From Candidatus Zixiibacteriota bacterium (lineage in GTDB: Bacteria; Zixibacteria; MSB-5A5; GN15; FEB-12): a stretch of 10,951 nt of DNA. This document shows, in pieces, positions 1 to 6,913 of the stretch. The translations under genes were made by a program, and so were the position numbers. The notes beneath the pieces were generated by a model. It ran no database searches, had not been told where the DNA came from, and was given only the letters and a program-made list of their open reading frames with translations. Within the stretch, counting starts at the first letter, position 1; every line of letters starts with the position of its first letter. The stretch lies in contig JACZYS010000067.1 in the NCBI GenBank assembly GCA_022570975.1, positions 1 to 10,951 on the forward strand. The letters run 5' to 3'.

Positions 1-910
1 TGTTGCTATCTCTTTTTCTCCTCTCTTCTCTTTTTAGAGGCTCTTCTGTCTGATGCTTCAAGCTTTCTCTGATTCTGTTTCTATTCTGTTGACAATATTG
101 CTCAAATGAATCACCTGAAATAACTTCTACAAGATGACCGGCAAGTGCATAAGCGGCGTTTGAATAATAAGATATGGTTCCTGGGATATAGTTATAATAG
201 TTTGAAGTACTATAATATGTTCCACCAGAGACTAAATACTGTTCCATAAAATCACCCAATTGAATCGGAGAGTCCGAGCCAGACTCTAATACGGAAACTA
301 AAATTCCCCAATTATCACGTATTGCAGAGGTGTGTGCCAAAATTGTTCTGAATGTTATTACCCTCGGCCTCAAGGGATTAATAACCTGAAAAGGAAGGTA
401 ATCATTAATGTCATCGTCCAGATCAAATAAACCATCTTCATATAATTGCATCAAGGCAGTGCTTGTGAAAGGCTTACTAATTGATGCAATTTGAAACAAG
501 GTAGTGTCCGTCACCTCTATACTATCTTCAAGGTTTGCGTAGCCAAAAGCGCCTCGCCAAACAATCTGGTCTTTTAGTATTGCACAAGCAGACAATCCGG
601 GAATGTTATAAGTAGCCATCCTATCCTGTATTAAGGAATCAAGATATGCAGAATCCGGTACAGCGGATTCGTTATTCGGATTGTTGGTATTAGCGAGGTC
701 GATATGCGTCTGGTCAGCAGGTTGCTTCGAAGGAATATAGTTTGGAGCCGGATGTCTGGGCATAAACTGGTGCAACGAGTCAAACGGCATTTGGTCGAGC
801 ACCTCGGGCGAAACGATCTTTTTGGTCGCTTCTGTTTGCTCTGCCAATGCTGGGGCTGCAGCGTGTATTGAGATTAGTCCTGCAATTACAAGAAGTTGTA
901 CTCTCTTCAT
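1..910 (-). CDS. Secreted serine hydrolase, S12 / beta-lactamase-like (3' end cut by window edge)
   Basis: This is an open frame of 303 codons from ATG at 910 to the window edge, with no stop. Residues 1-23 look like a Sec signal peptide (basic start, hydrophobic core, ALA before Glu24). A polar linker of about 60 residues follows. The catalytic fold then shows the SxxK motif (S143-I-S-K146 in QIASISKPFT) and the YxN motif (Y249-S-N251 in SYYSNAAY). In this family the SxxK serine is the nucleophile and the Lys and Tyr are the general bases. The third motif (KTG/HxG) would lie past the edge. Members act in the periplasm or outside the cell as esterases, D-amino-peptidases, PBP-like enzymes or beta-lactamases, and the substrate cannot be read here. 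The last ~28 visible residues turn K/R/E-rich and stop resembling the family. The start is supported by GAGG five bases upstream and by a good promoter. It is separated from the cold-shock gene by a terminator, so it is its own unit. Confidence 0.85.
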   Translation of the reverse strand, partial: MKRVQLLVIAGLISIHAAAPALAEQTEATKKIVSPEVLDQMPFDSLHQFMPRHPAPNYIPSKQPADQTHIDLANTNNPNNESAVPDSAYLDSLIQDRMATYNIPGLSACAILKDQIVWRGAFGYANLEDSIEVTDTTLFQIASISKPFTSTALMQLYEDGLFDLDDDINDYLPFQVINPLRPRVITFRTILAHTSAIRDNWGILVSVLESGSDSPIQLGDFMEQYLVSGGTYYSTSNYYNYIPGTISYYSNAAYALAGHLVEVISGDSFEQYCQQNRNRIRESLKHQTEEPLKREERRKRDSN

Positions 911-915
911 GGTTA

Positions 916-919
916 CCTC
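916..919 (-). promoter_or_regulatory. Shine-Dalgarno of the serine hydrolase
   Basis: On the minus strand GAGG is followed by TAACC and then ATG at 910. This supports that start, which also gives a clean signal peptide. Confidence 0.6.
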
Positions 920-1015
920 GTCCGATAAGATTTATCATTGACCTCTGCGTAGGCTGCCGGCTGATGATGGATTATTAGAGGCCAACTAAATCGCTTTTTA
1001 AAGAATAGACAATTA

Positions 1016-1043
1016 AATATACGGAAAACGAGTATTCTGTCAA
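1016..1043 (-). promoter_or_regulatory. Sigma70-type promoter of the serine hydrolase
   Basis: Read on the minus strand, a perfect -35 TTGACA (1043-1038) is followed after 16 bases by -10 TATATT (1021-1016, 5 of 6 consensus). Transcription would begin near 1009 and leave a leader of about 100 nt before the ATG at 910. No recognisable riboswitch is seen in that leader. This is the best promoter match in the window and it lies just past the upstream gene's terminator. Confidence 0.65.
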
Positions 1044-1102
1044 GAGACTATTTAAAGCTTTGAGGCTGGATTATATAGATGCCGGTTCGTATTTCCCCCA
1101 AC

Positions 1103-1130
1103 AAAAAAGCCCCCGAACGGGGGGTTTTTT
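1103..1130 (-). terminator. Intrinsic terminator after the cold-shock gene
   Basis: A CCCCC/GGGGG stem closes a GAAC loop (1110-1123) and is flanked by A6 on one side and T6 on the other. On the minus strand a GC hairpin is therefore followed by TTTTTT, 28 bases after the csp stop codon. The symmetric A/T flanks mean it could also work on the plus strand. It isolates csp from the downstream hydrolase. Confidence 0.85.
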
Positions 1131-1157
1131 AAAAAACTTATTACTGAGAAAACGGTC

Positions 1158-1364
1158 TTATTCTATGACCGTAACATTATGCGCTTGTAAACCGTTATTG
1201 GTGTTAATTACTTCAAAAAGAACATCCTGTCCTTCTCTTAATGTCTTAAAGCCGTCCATTAGGATTTCGGAATGGTGTACATAGACATTTTCGTCTGTTT
1301 TTTCTCCGGCAATAAATCCCCATCCTTTGAGATCATTGAAGTACTTAACTTTTCCTTTAGACAT
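1158..1364 (-). CDS. csp: Cold-shock domain protein (CspA family)
   Basis: This 68-residue protein has the standard length of a stand-alone cold-shock domain, a five-stranded OB-fold that binds single-stranded RNA and DNA and can melt RNA secondary structure. RNP1 is at residues 13-18 (KGWGFI) and RNP2 at 27-31 (VYVHH). Both are slightly atypical: the family usually has KGFGFI or KGYGFI, and V-F-V-H-F/Y in RNP2. The downstream GFKTL and EGQ-V-F-E segments are typical. The substituted positions remain aromatic, so binding is probably kept. The start is fixed by a long GGAGGAGG site. It is monocistronic, with its own candidate promoter and a strong terminator. The leader is short, about 40 nt from the candidate promoter, and lacks the long structured 5' UTR of E. 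coli cspA. Cold induction therefore cannot be assumed. Confidence 0.95.
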   Translation of the reverse strand: MSKGKVKYFNDLKGWGFIAGEKTDENVYVHHSEILMDGFKTLREGQDVLFEVINTNNGLQAHNVTVIE

Positions 1365-1368
1365 CTGG

Positions 1369-1376
1369 CCTCCTCC
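1369..1376 (-). promoter_or_regulatory. Strong Shine-Dalgarno of csp
   Basis: GGAGGAGG on the minus strand ends four bases before ATG at 1364. It is the most extensive anti-SD match in the window and suggests high translation of the cold-shock protein. Confidence 0.8.
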
Positions 1377-1408
1377 GATTTGGAGTTAACGATTTCCCAC
1401 TCTAATAA

Positions 1409-1437
1409 AAGATAACATATCTTATACGAAAATACAA
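1409..1437 (-). promoter_or_regulatory. Candidate csp promoter with an overlapping inverted repeat
   Basis: On the minus strand TTGTAT (1437-1432) and TATCTT (1414-1409) are spaced by 17 bases, resembling -35 (3 of 6) and -10 (4 of 6) elements. The -10 is one arm of a perfect 6-bp inverted repeat, AAGATA-TGT-TATCTT (1423-1409), which could be an operator. The position is right for csp and just past the preceding gene, but the consensus match is modest. Confidence 0.35.
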
Positions 1438-1439
1438 TG

Positions 1440-1471
1440 AAAAAATATAATTTTTGCCAAATTTTTATATT
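1440..1471 (-). terminator. Weak AT-rich terminator candidate after the DGK1-like gene
   Basis: On the minus strand AATATAA (1471-1465) pairs with TTATATT (1450-1444), with a short inner TTT/AAA pairing, and runs into a stretch of six T (1445-1440). The stem overlaps the kinase stop codon and contains no GC pairs, so it would be a poor terminator. Its position at the end of the long gene series, just ahead of the csp promoter, is what favours it. Confidence 0.35.
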
Positions 1472-2087
1472 AAATGCTAAAATGTGACAATATCATCATG
1501 GCTGTTCCGGAGACTAAAGGAACGGTCAGATTATCATCAATACCGAATGGTAATGCCTCGGTAACAGCCGCTACAACAGCTCCAAAAAGGGCTACGGTCA
1601 AGGTTAAACTGGGAACAAGCAAGGCCACAATGACAGTTCCTGCCAAACAGGCAAATGACCCTTCCCAGGACTTATTCCAGAATTTGTGACGGCCAAATCT
1701 TCTGCCAATCAAAGCCGCAAAAGTGTCGCCTACGATGATAAATGAAAGAGCCGCAATGGCTATATGCTTTTCAAATAAGGAAATGGTTAAACAAAAAGAC
1801 GTAAGTATGTATGTGGCACCGGTGAAGTCACCTTCTGACTCATGCTTCCTTATCATCACTTTAAAACAATTCGCTCCAAACTTTTCCCAAAAGGTCAAAT
1901 TCATTAGTCTGGAGACATCTATCAGGATCATAAGTATTGTCGCCGGAATTAGGAAACGGAGCATTTCATATTTTGAAGCATCAAGCAGATAATAACTGAC
2001 TGGAATTACCAGCGAAAACATGTGAGTAGTTTTTCTGAGCAGTTCTCCAAAAAAACTTATCTGTTTTTGTTCCGGCAAATTTTCCAT
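1470..2087 (-). CDS. DGK1/SEC59/VTE5-family membrane kinase (dolichol/diacylglycerol/phytol kinase-like)
   Basis: This 205-residue, mostly hydrophobic protein has several predicted membrane segments. It shows the hallmarks of the CTP-using polyprenol/diacylglycerol kinase family, related to CdsA. These are an N-terminal R18-K19-x-x-H22, the nucleotide-binding stretch GDTFAALIGRRFGRHKF (120-136), KSWEGS (139-144) and the distal EALPFGIDDNLTVPL (177-191). Known members phosphorylate dolichol, diacylglycerol or phytol on the cytosolic face of a membrane, commonly with CTP. Bacterial members are mostly uncharacterised, so the lipid substrate here is unknown. It is the last gene of the series. Its ATG shares one base with the stop of the upstream lipoprotein gene (TAATG), and GGAGAG lies just before it, so translation is probably coupled. 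Family call confident, substrate not. Confidence 0.85.
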   Translation of the reverse strand: MENLPEQKQISFFGELLRKTTHMFSLVIPVSYYLLDASKYEMLRFLIPATILMILIDVSRLMNLTFWEKFGANCFKVMIRKHESEGDFTGATYILTSFCLTISLFEKHIAIAALSFIIVGDTFAALIGRRFGRHKFWNKSWEGSFACLAGTVIVALLVPSLTLTVALFGAVVAAVTEALPFGIDDNLTVPLVSGTAMMILSHFSI

Positions 2088-3841
2088 TACTCTCCGCGAT
2101 AATCAGAGGGAGGCAAATGAATTCTCTGCAGTTTTTTTCTGAATTTCAGATTATATTTTGCGAAAAGAAATTGTTTGTAGTTATTATATCGTGACTCGTT
2201 TAGCTGTTCTTTTAAGACAGCTCTTATTTCAGCACTGGCGTTATCTACGGACCTATCATATACTCTTTTTATAACTTTAATAACATGGTACCCGGCATTG
2301 GTTTTGACAACTTTGGAAATCTTTCCCTGTCTGGTAATCAGGGCCTCTTTGTAAAAAGATTCTTCAACATCTTCCGGGCCAATTTTTCCTAAGTCGGCCA
2401 AACCGACCCTCTTTTTAAAATCAGAATCATAATATTCTTTTGCCAGTGACAGAAAATCTACTCCGGTGTTTGCCTGGTCACGAACAAATTCAGCCAGCAA
2501 TGAATCCTGACACAGGATGTGCTGAACTATAAGAGGTTTGGCAATTACAAATTCATCTATGTGGTTGTTGTAGTATTCTTCAATGTCGTTTCGAGGAGGA
2601 TTGAATGATTTTGAAGATAGGTTTGCCCGGGCAGCATTTTTCATATATGAGTGTTTCAAAGTATTGACCATCTCAACCAATTCAGGCAGAGTATCAATTT
2701 TTTCATCAATAGCAGCTTGAATAGTAATATACCAGTTAGCTGCCGTTGCAATCATCTCTCTTTTCATTTGCGGGGTCGTGGATGCTACTCTGTATCGCTC
2801 TCTAAATACTTTTTCAGGATTCCTGATCGCATAGACATCCATTGTATCTCTGTCATTGAAAATTGCTACCCATGTAGATCCGGGTAGATGAAATACATTC
2901 TTGTCTAAGATATATTCATTTATCAGAATTTTCCTGTCAAGATTGGACAAAGAATCTGTAATTAATTTTCGAGCTTCGTTTGCTTCAATTATAAACAAAT
3001 TTTCTGCTGCAAATGTCAGTATCTCAGGAGTCATGAGAGGAATCCCCCCGGAGATATGATCTTCAACATAAATGATATTCCAGCCATTATTATCCTCATA
3101 TGGCTTTGAGAATTCTTCCGGCTTAAGAGAGAAAGCAACCGAGTCAAAGGGATGCTCATAAAAGTTTCTTTTTGTCCAATTCAAAAACCCACCCTTTGTA
3201 GATGCATCACGGCTGTGGGAATGCTCAGTGGCAACAGATTTAAATGACCTCTCTTTACCAAGGAGGCTGTAAATATAAGATATTTTTTCCTCCAATTTTC
3301 TTGAAATCTCTTCATCCGTCAGGGTCTTGTAGTAGTTTGAGTCCGGGCTGTACAAAAATCCTTTCTTGCTAACAATAATATGGTAGGCAAGCACCTGCTC
3401 GGGAACTCCATAAATATCTGGGGAGCTATAGTAATGATTTGTAGCTTCAATTGAGTCAATAACCAAATCCTTATAAGCTTTTTCTTCAAAATACCTGCTG
3501 ATTAGAGCTTCGGCTCTTAGAATTTTGTATTTTCGGTTCATATCAACATAATCTGAAATATTCATTTCATTTGCAATCATACCCAAAAGGGTGTCAATCA
3601 GCATACTGTCCAAAGTTTCTTTGAGAATATCAGTTTCTAAAATACCGCCGTTGGGGAGATAGTCATTGTCATAAAGGATCCCATAAAATTCCGGCATTGA
3701 TAGTTGGTAACCGTTATCAGCCTCAACAATAATATGATTATGTTGATTAATATTTGATTCAGATATGAGGATTTTTTTACACCCACCAATAGAAGTTGCA
3801 ACCAGAATTGAAATAACTAGCGAAGAAAGAATTTTATACAT
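2087..3841 (-). CDS. Lipoprotein peptidyl-prolyl isomerase with two parvulin domains (SurA/PpiD/PrsA-like)
   Basis: This 584-residue protein starts with a lipoprotein signal (MYKILSSLVISILVATSIGG, then Cys21). The lipobox IGGC predicts lipid anchoring of Cys21, followed by KK. A SurA-type N-terminal helical chaperone region precedes parvulin domain 1 (about 147-262: AYHIIVSKKG, a serine/glycine-rich STKGGFLNW loop, NNGWNIIYV). A long helical stretch leads to parvulin domain 2 (about 435-530: VQHILCQDS, GLADLGKIG, TNAGYHVIKVIKR). Such proteins act outside the inner membrane as chaperones and Pro isomerases for exported proteins. Domain 1 carries an insertion after its first strand and may be less active. 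The start is set by GGAGA four bases before ATG and by the lipobox. A longer frame from TTG at 3868 would bury the signal peptide. A TATAAT at 3873-3868, without a convincing -35, could be an internal promoter in the 84-bp upstream gap. Confidence 0.85.
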   Translation of the reverse strand: MYKILSSLVISILVATSIGGCKKILISESNINQHNHIIVEADNGYQLSMPEFYGILYDNDYLPNGGILETDILKETLDSMLIDTLLGMIANEMNISDYVDMNRKYKILRAEALISRYFEEKAYKDLVIDSIEATNHYYSSPDIYGVPEQVLAYHIIVSKKGFLYSPDSNYYKTLTDEEISRKLEEKISYIYSLLGKERSFKSVATEHSHSRDASTKGGFLNWTKRNFYEHPFDSVAFSLKPEEFSKPYEDNNGWNIIYVEDHISGGIPLMTPEILTFAAENLFIIEANEARKLITDSLSNLDRKILINEYILDKNVFHLPGSTWVAIFNDRDTMDVYAIRNPEKVFRERYRVASTTPQMKREMIATAANWYITIQAAIDEKIDTLPELVEMVNTLKHSYMKNAARANLSSKSFNPPRNDIEEYYNNHIDEFVIAKPLIVQHILCQDSLLAEFVRDQANTGVDFLSLAKEYYDSDFKKRVGLADLGKIGPEDVEESFYKEALITRQGKISKVVKTNAGYHVIKVIKRVYDRSVDNASAEIRAVLKEQLNESRYNNYKQFLFAKYNLKFRKKLQRIHLPPSDYRGE

Positions 3842-3845
3842 GACA

Positions 3846-3850
3846 TCTCC
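3846..3850 (-). promoter_or_regulatory. Shine-Dalgarno that sets the lipoprotein start
   Basis: GGAGA on the minus strand lies four bases before ATG at 3841. It selects this start over the in-frame TTG at 3868, and the resulting N-terminus is a proper lipoprotein signal. Confidence 0.65.
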
Positions 3851-3925
3851 GTTTAAAGTCCCAAACAATTATACTGAAACGTGAAGATATGGACTATAAT
3901 TGGATTAATCAAGAACAGGAATAGC

Positions 3926-5626
3926 TTAACTGAAAGTTTTTACACTGACATTTTTATTCTCAATAAGCGCCTGATTGAATCGTGGGATTCTGATTTGAAA
4001 AGTTGTACCTTCATTAACCTTGGAGATTACTTTTATGTCAATTTTCATCGAGTTACAGATTCGGTGAACAATAGCCAGCCCTAAACCTGTTCCTCCTTTT
4101 TTGAGCGAATAGAAGGGCTTAAAAATATTCTTTTGTATTTCCTCTGTCATCCCGGCCCCGTGATCTGTGACTTCCAGAATAATTTTGTCCGGATTTATAC
4201 TGTCTTCTTTAATTCCAAAAGTAACCATTCCTGACTTGTTTTCCAAAGCCTGGCAAGCATTTACGGCAAGGTTTATAAGCAACTGCTTAAACAGATCTTC
4301 ATCCCCGACCACATATACAACGGACTTATCCGATTCCATTGAAATCTTAGTTGTATCTGAATAACTTTCATGATGCCTGAGCATCTCGATAACTTCACTT
4401 ATCAGATGACATAGCTCAACTTTGTTATATGCGGCGCGGTCAATACCAGAGTAGCTTAAGAATTCGCTCAATATTTTGCTTAGACGATGAGACTCTTTGA
4501 TAACCAGATTCATCAGCCGGGCGTTATCTCCCGACACCTCAAGTTCTTTCTTCAATACTTCCACCGAACCGGAAATTGATGCCAGAGGATTTCTGATTTC
4601 ATGGGCTATTGAAGCAGAAAGTTCTCCAATGGCAGCTAACCGGTCCGATGACCTGATTTTTGCTTCCATCAACTTTGCCTCAGTCAGATCTGAAAAAATA
4701 GATATGACACCTCGCAAGTAGTTATTTTCATCAGTCAATATTGAGGTGGACAACCCTAAAGGAATTATTTTATTCTCTTTGTTTATGATTGATATTTCTT
4801 TTCTGGGGAATTCTTCTCGGTGTTCAATCCCGGACATCAGATAGTCAGCAAATTCAGGCATTCTCTCCTGGAACACCAGTCGGCAAGGCATTCCTTTAAT
4901 ATCTTTCTCAGCATAACCCAATACTTTTCCGGCAGCCCGGTTAAAGTAAATAATATTTCCATAGATATCAATAGAGAGGACACCTGAGCTAAGGTTCTTT
5001 AAGATATCATCAGTTTCAAGCCTGGCCAACTTTAGTGCTTTGGAAGTAACTACCAGCTCTTTTTGTTGGGACTGGAGCTTTTCAGCCAGGTAGCCGGAGA
5101 TAAAGGCTATCAGATAGAATATCAATATGTGAAGAAAAACCGAATAAAAGATAGAATCATTATCTAACAATGTACTGGTGAGAGCATTCAATGAGAACAT
5201 AGAGTCGCCAGATTTTACCAGTCCCAGCCATATAATATAGGAATATGTAAGGGAGATAGTTGATGCCATTAATAAAGTCCCCACCAGTCGATATGAAAGG
5301 GCGGCCGAAACAATAGTCAGAACAAACAGTCCTGAAAAGGGAGAATTCACATTTCCGGTAGAATAAATTATTCCTGATTCTATGATGATTTCGCTTAGAA
5401 ATTGTAGAAATATCAGGGTCCGGGTTGCGTTTCTTAGCTTATGCTTCTTTTCTATTGAAATCAGGACCGTTAATCCCAAAGTCAAAAGGGCATAGATAAC
5501 AAATGGAAAACGGATAAACTCCGGATACCTCATCCAGAATACGATTATTGAAAATAATATTACAAATGCCGCAAGGCGGAGAGGAACAACCCAGACATAA
5601 TGATTATTTTTTGAGGGAGATTCCAT
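3926..5626 (-). CDS. Membrane PAS-domain sensor histidine kinase, NtrB/PilS architecture
   Basis: The protein is 566 residues from ATG at 5626. Six hydrophobic segments fill roughly residues 14-180 and a short helix links to a PAS domain (about 206-316). HisKA follows, with the H-box ASIAHEIRNPLASISGS and phospho-accepting His342. The catalytic domain shows the N-box NLAVNACQAL (452-461), G1 DHGAGM (488-493), F-box FKPFYS (502-507) and G2 GGTGLGLAI (511-519), so it should be active. The six-TM + PAS + NtrB-type kinase layout matches PilS, which with PilR controls pilin transcription, and the gene follows pilC directly. No response regulator follows, so the PilS role is inferred. The start is uncertain. 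No Shine-Dalgarno precedes ATG 5626 and a strong hairpin ends eight bases upstream. The frame is open back to TTG 5713, inside the end of pilC, which would add 29 basic/polar residues. Confidence 0.9.
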   Translation of the reverse strand: MESPSKNNHYVWVVPLRLAAFVILFSIIVFWMRYPEFIRFPFVIYALLTLGLTVLISIEKKHKLRNATRTLIFLQFLSEIIIESGIIYSTGNVNSPFSGLFVLTIVSAALSYRLVGTLLMASTISLTYSYIIWLGLVKSGDSMFSLNALTSTLLDNDSIFYSVFLHILIFYLIAFISGYLAEKLQSQQKELVVTSKALKLARLETDDILKNLSSGVLSIDIYGNIIYFNRAAGKVLGYAEKDIKGMPCRLVFQERMPEFADYLMSGIEHREEFPRKEISIINKENKIIPLGLSTSILTDENNYLRGVISIFSDLTEAKLMEAKIRSSDRLAAIGELSASIAHEIRNPLASISGSVEVLKKELEVSGDNARLMNLVIKESHRLSKILSEFLSYSGIDRAAYNKVELCHLISEVIEMLRHHESYSDTTKISMESDKSVVYVVGDEDLFKQLLINLAVNACQALENKSGMVTFGIKEDSINPDKIILEVTDHGAGMTEEIQKNIFKPFYSLKKGGTGLGLAIVHRICNSMKIDIKVISKVNEGTTFQIRIPRFNQALIENKNVSVKTFS

Positions 5627-5634
5627 ATAATTTG

Positions 5635-5660
5635 ACAGCGGCACTGTTAAGTGCCGCTGT
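5635..5660 (-). promoter_or_regulatory. Perfect 11-bp hairpin between pilC and the histidine kinase
   Basis: ACAGCGGCACT and AGTGCCGCTGT pair perfectly around a 4-base loop. On the transcribed strand the stem ends eight bases before the kinase ATG at 5626, where a ribosome binding site would normally sit. No T-run follows it on that strand, so it is not an ordinary terminator. A small palindrome CTGCTAAGCAG (5665-5675) and an A8 run (5684-5677 on the minus strand) lie between it and the pilC stop. Likely roles are mRNA processing or stabilisation of the pil message, or control of kinase translation. Confidence 0.6.
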
Positions 5661-5690
5661 TTCACTGCTAAGCAGCTTTTTTTTCTTATG

Positions 5691-6887
5691 TTAAATCTTA
5701 CCAATAATATCAAACATAGGCAGATACATTGCTATCAGGATTGCACCAATGATAACACCCATTACAACAATAATGATTGGCTCTATTACAGAGGTTAAAG
5801 CCGTAACAGCCTCATCAACTTCTTCGTCATAGAAGTCTGCAATTTTGTTAAGCATGTCATCAAGTCCACCTGTTTTTTCACCAACAGATATCATCTGAGT
5901 AACCATAGGGGGAAATACGCCGGATTCTTTTAAGGGCCCGGTAATAGTATCACCTTCGGCAATGGCTACAACGGCTTTGTTGATTGCATTACCGATAACT
6001 TTGTTTCCCGAAGTTTTGGCAGTTATTTCCAGAGCTTCAATAATTGAGACACCGGAAGCGAGAAGCGTTCCCAATGTTCTGGTAAAACGAGCAACCGAGG
6101 ATTTCCTGACTAGATTCCCCAGTACTGGAAGATGAAGCATTATTCTGTCATACATCAAGGCACCCTGGGGTGTCTTCTTCCACCACAATATCCCACCAAT
6201 ACTTCCCATTAAGCCAATGATGAGATAAACAAAATTTGCCTGAAGAAAATTTGAAATCTGAAGTATTATCCTGGTAGGGGCTGGAAGCTCGGCATTTAAT
6301 CCGCCAAACATTTTTGCAAACACCGGAACGATAAAAGTCAACATACCGACTGTAACCATAGTTGCAACAACGACGATAACAGCCGGGTAAACCATGGCAC
6401 CTTTTACTTTTCTAATAAGCTGGTCAGCTTTTTCGCGATAGATTGCAAGCCTGACCAAAATAGCATCTAAGGCACCGCCAACTTCACCGGCTTGTACCAT
6501 ATTAGTATAAAGTTCATCAAATATTTTAGGATGTCTTGCAAGGGAATCAGACAGGGTTGCACCTCCCTGAACACCTTCTCTGACCTGGTGAATAATTTTG
6601 GCCAGCTCTTTATTTTCAGTCTGGGAGCCAAGAATATCCAGACACTGGACCATGGGAAGTCCGGCACCAATCATGGTCGCAAACTGTCTTGTAAACCGGG
6701 AAACCTCTATCTTCTCAATACCGGTTCCAAATCTTATATCAATCTGAGCCGCCTTTTTCTTGATTGAGGTAACTAAGATGCGGTTTTGTCTGAGAACTCT
6801 TTCTAAGTCCTCACGAGAATTAGCTTTTAACTGACCCTTAACCGAGGCACCGGCAACAGTTTTACCTTCATATTCAAATACAGGCAT
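5691..6887 (-). CDS. pilC: Type IV pilus inner-membrane platform protein PilC
   Basis: The protein has 398 residues, full length for PilC/GspF. An N-terminal segment (MPVFEYEGKT, then a conserved DLERVLRQNRI region) precedes two T2SSF domains, about 66-189 and 269-391. Each carries the repeated G-E-x-x-G-x-L signature (GEVGGAL 134-140 and GEKTGGL 336-342). Membrane segments lie near 167-190, 218-236 and 368-389, and the C-terminus MYLPMFDIIGKI is typical. PilC sits in the inner membrane and couples the ATPase hexamers PilB and PilT to pilin insertion and removal. The gene begins 26 bp after pilT, with a modest GAAAGGG ribosome site upstream, and is surely co-transcribed with it. GspF is the alternative name in type II secretion, but the adjacent retraction ATPase points to a pilus. 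Confidence 0.95.
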   Translation of the reverse strand: MPVFEYEGKTVAGASVKGQLKANSREDLERVLRQNRILVTSIKKKAAQIDIRFGTGIEKIEVSRFTRQFATMIGAGLPMVQCLDILGSQTENKELAKIIHQVREGVQGGATLSDSLARHPKIFDELYTNMVQAGEVGGALDAILVRLAIYREKADQLIRKVKGAMVYPAVIVVVATMVTVGMLTFIVPVFAKMFGGLNAELPAPTRIILQISNFLQANFVYLIIGLMGSIGGILWWKKTPQGALMYDRIMLHLPVLGNLVRKSSVARFTRTLGTLLASGVSIIEALEITAKTSGNKVIGNAINKAVVAIAEGDTITGPLKESGVFPPMVTQMISVGEKTGGLDDMLNKIADFYDEEVDEAVTALTSVIEPIIIVVMGVIIGAILIAMYLPMFDIIGKI

Positions 6888-6913
6888 TTATTAATCCCTT
6901 TCTTAAAATCTCA

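Noticed and set aside
911..1015. Riboswitch in the ~100-nt leader of the serine hydrolase
   Set aside because: I found no recognised riboswitch core or strong hairpin near the ribosome site, only short GC-rich patches.
1060..1284. Plus-strand ORF of 74 codons across the terminator and csp
   Set aside because: It runs antisense through an obvious cold-shock gene and a terminator, with no ribosome site and no recognisable product.
3842..3868. TTG start at 3868 for the parvulin lipoprotein
   Set aside because: It would add nine residues ahead of the signal peptide. ATG 3841 has GGAGA at a proper distance and gives a correct lipobox position.
5635..5684. Hairpin plus T8 run as a terminator
   Set aside because: The T8 lies on the plus strand and on the wrong side for the pil transcript. 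On the minus strand the strong stem is followed by CAAATTAT, not a T-run. At most it could stop antisense transcription.
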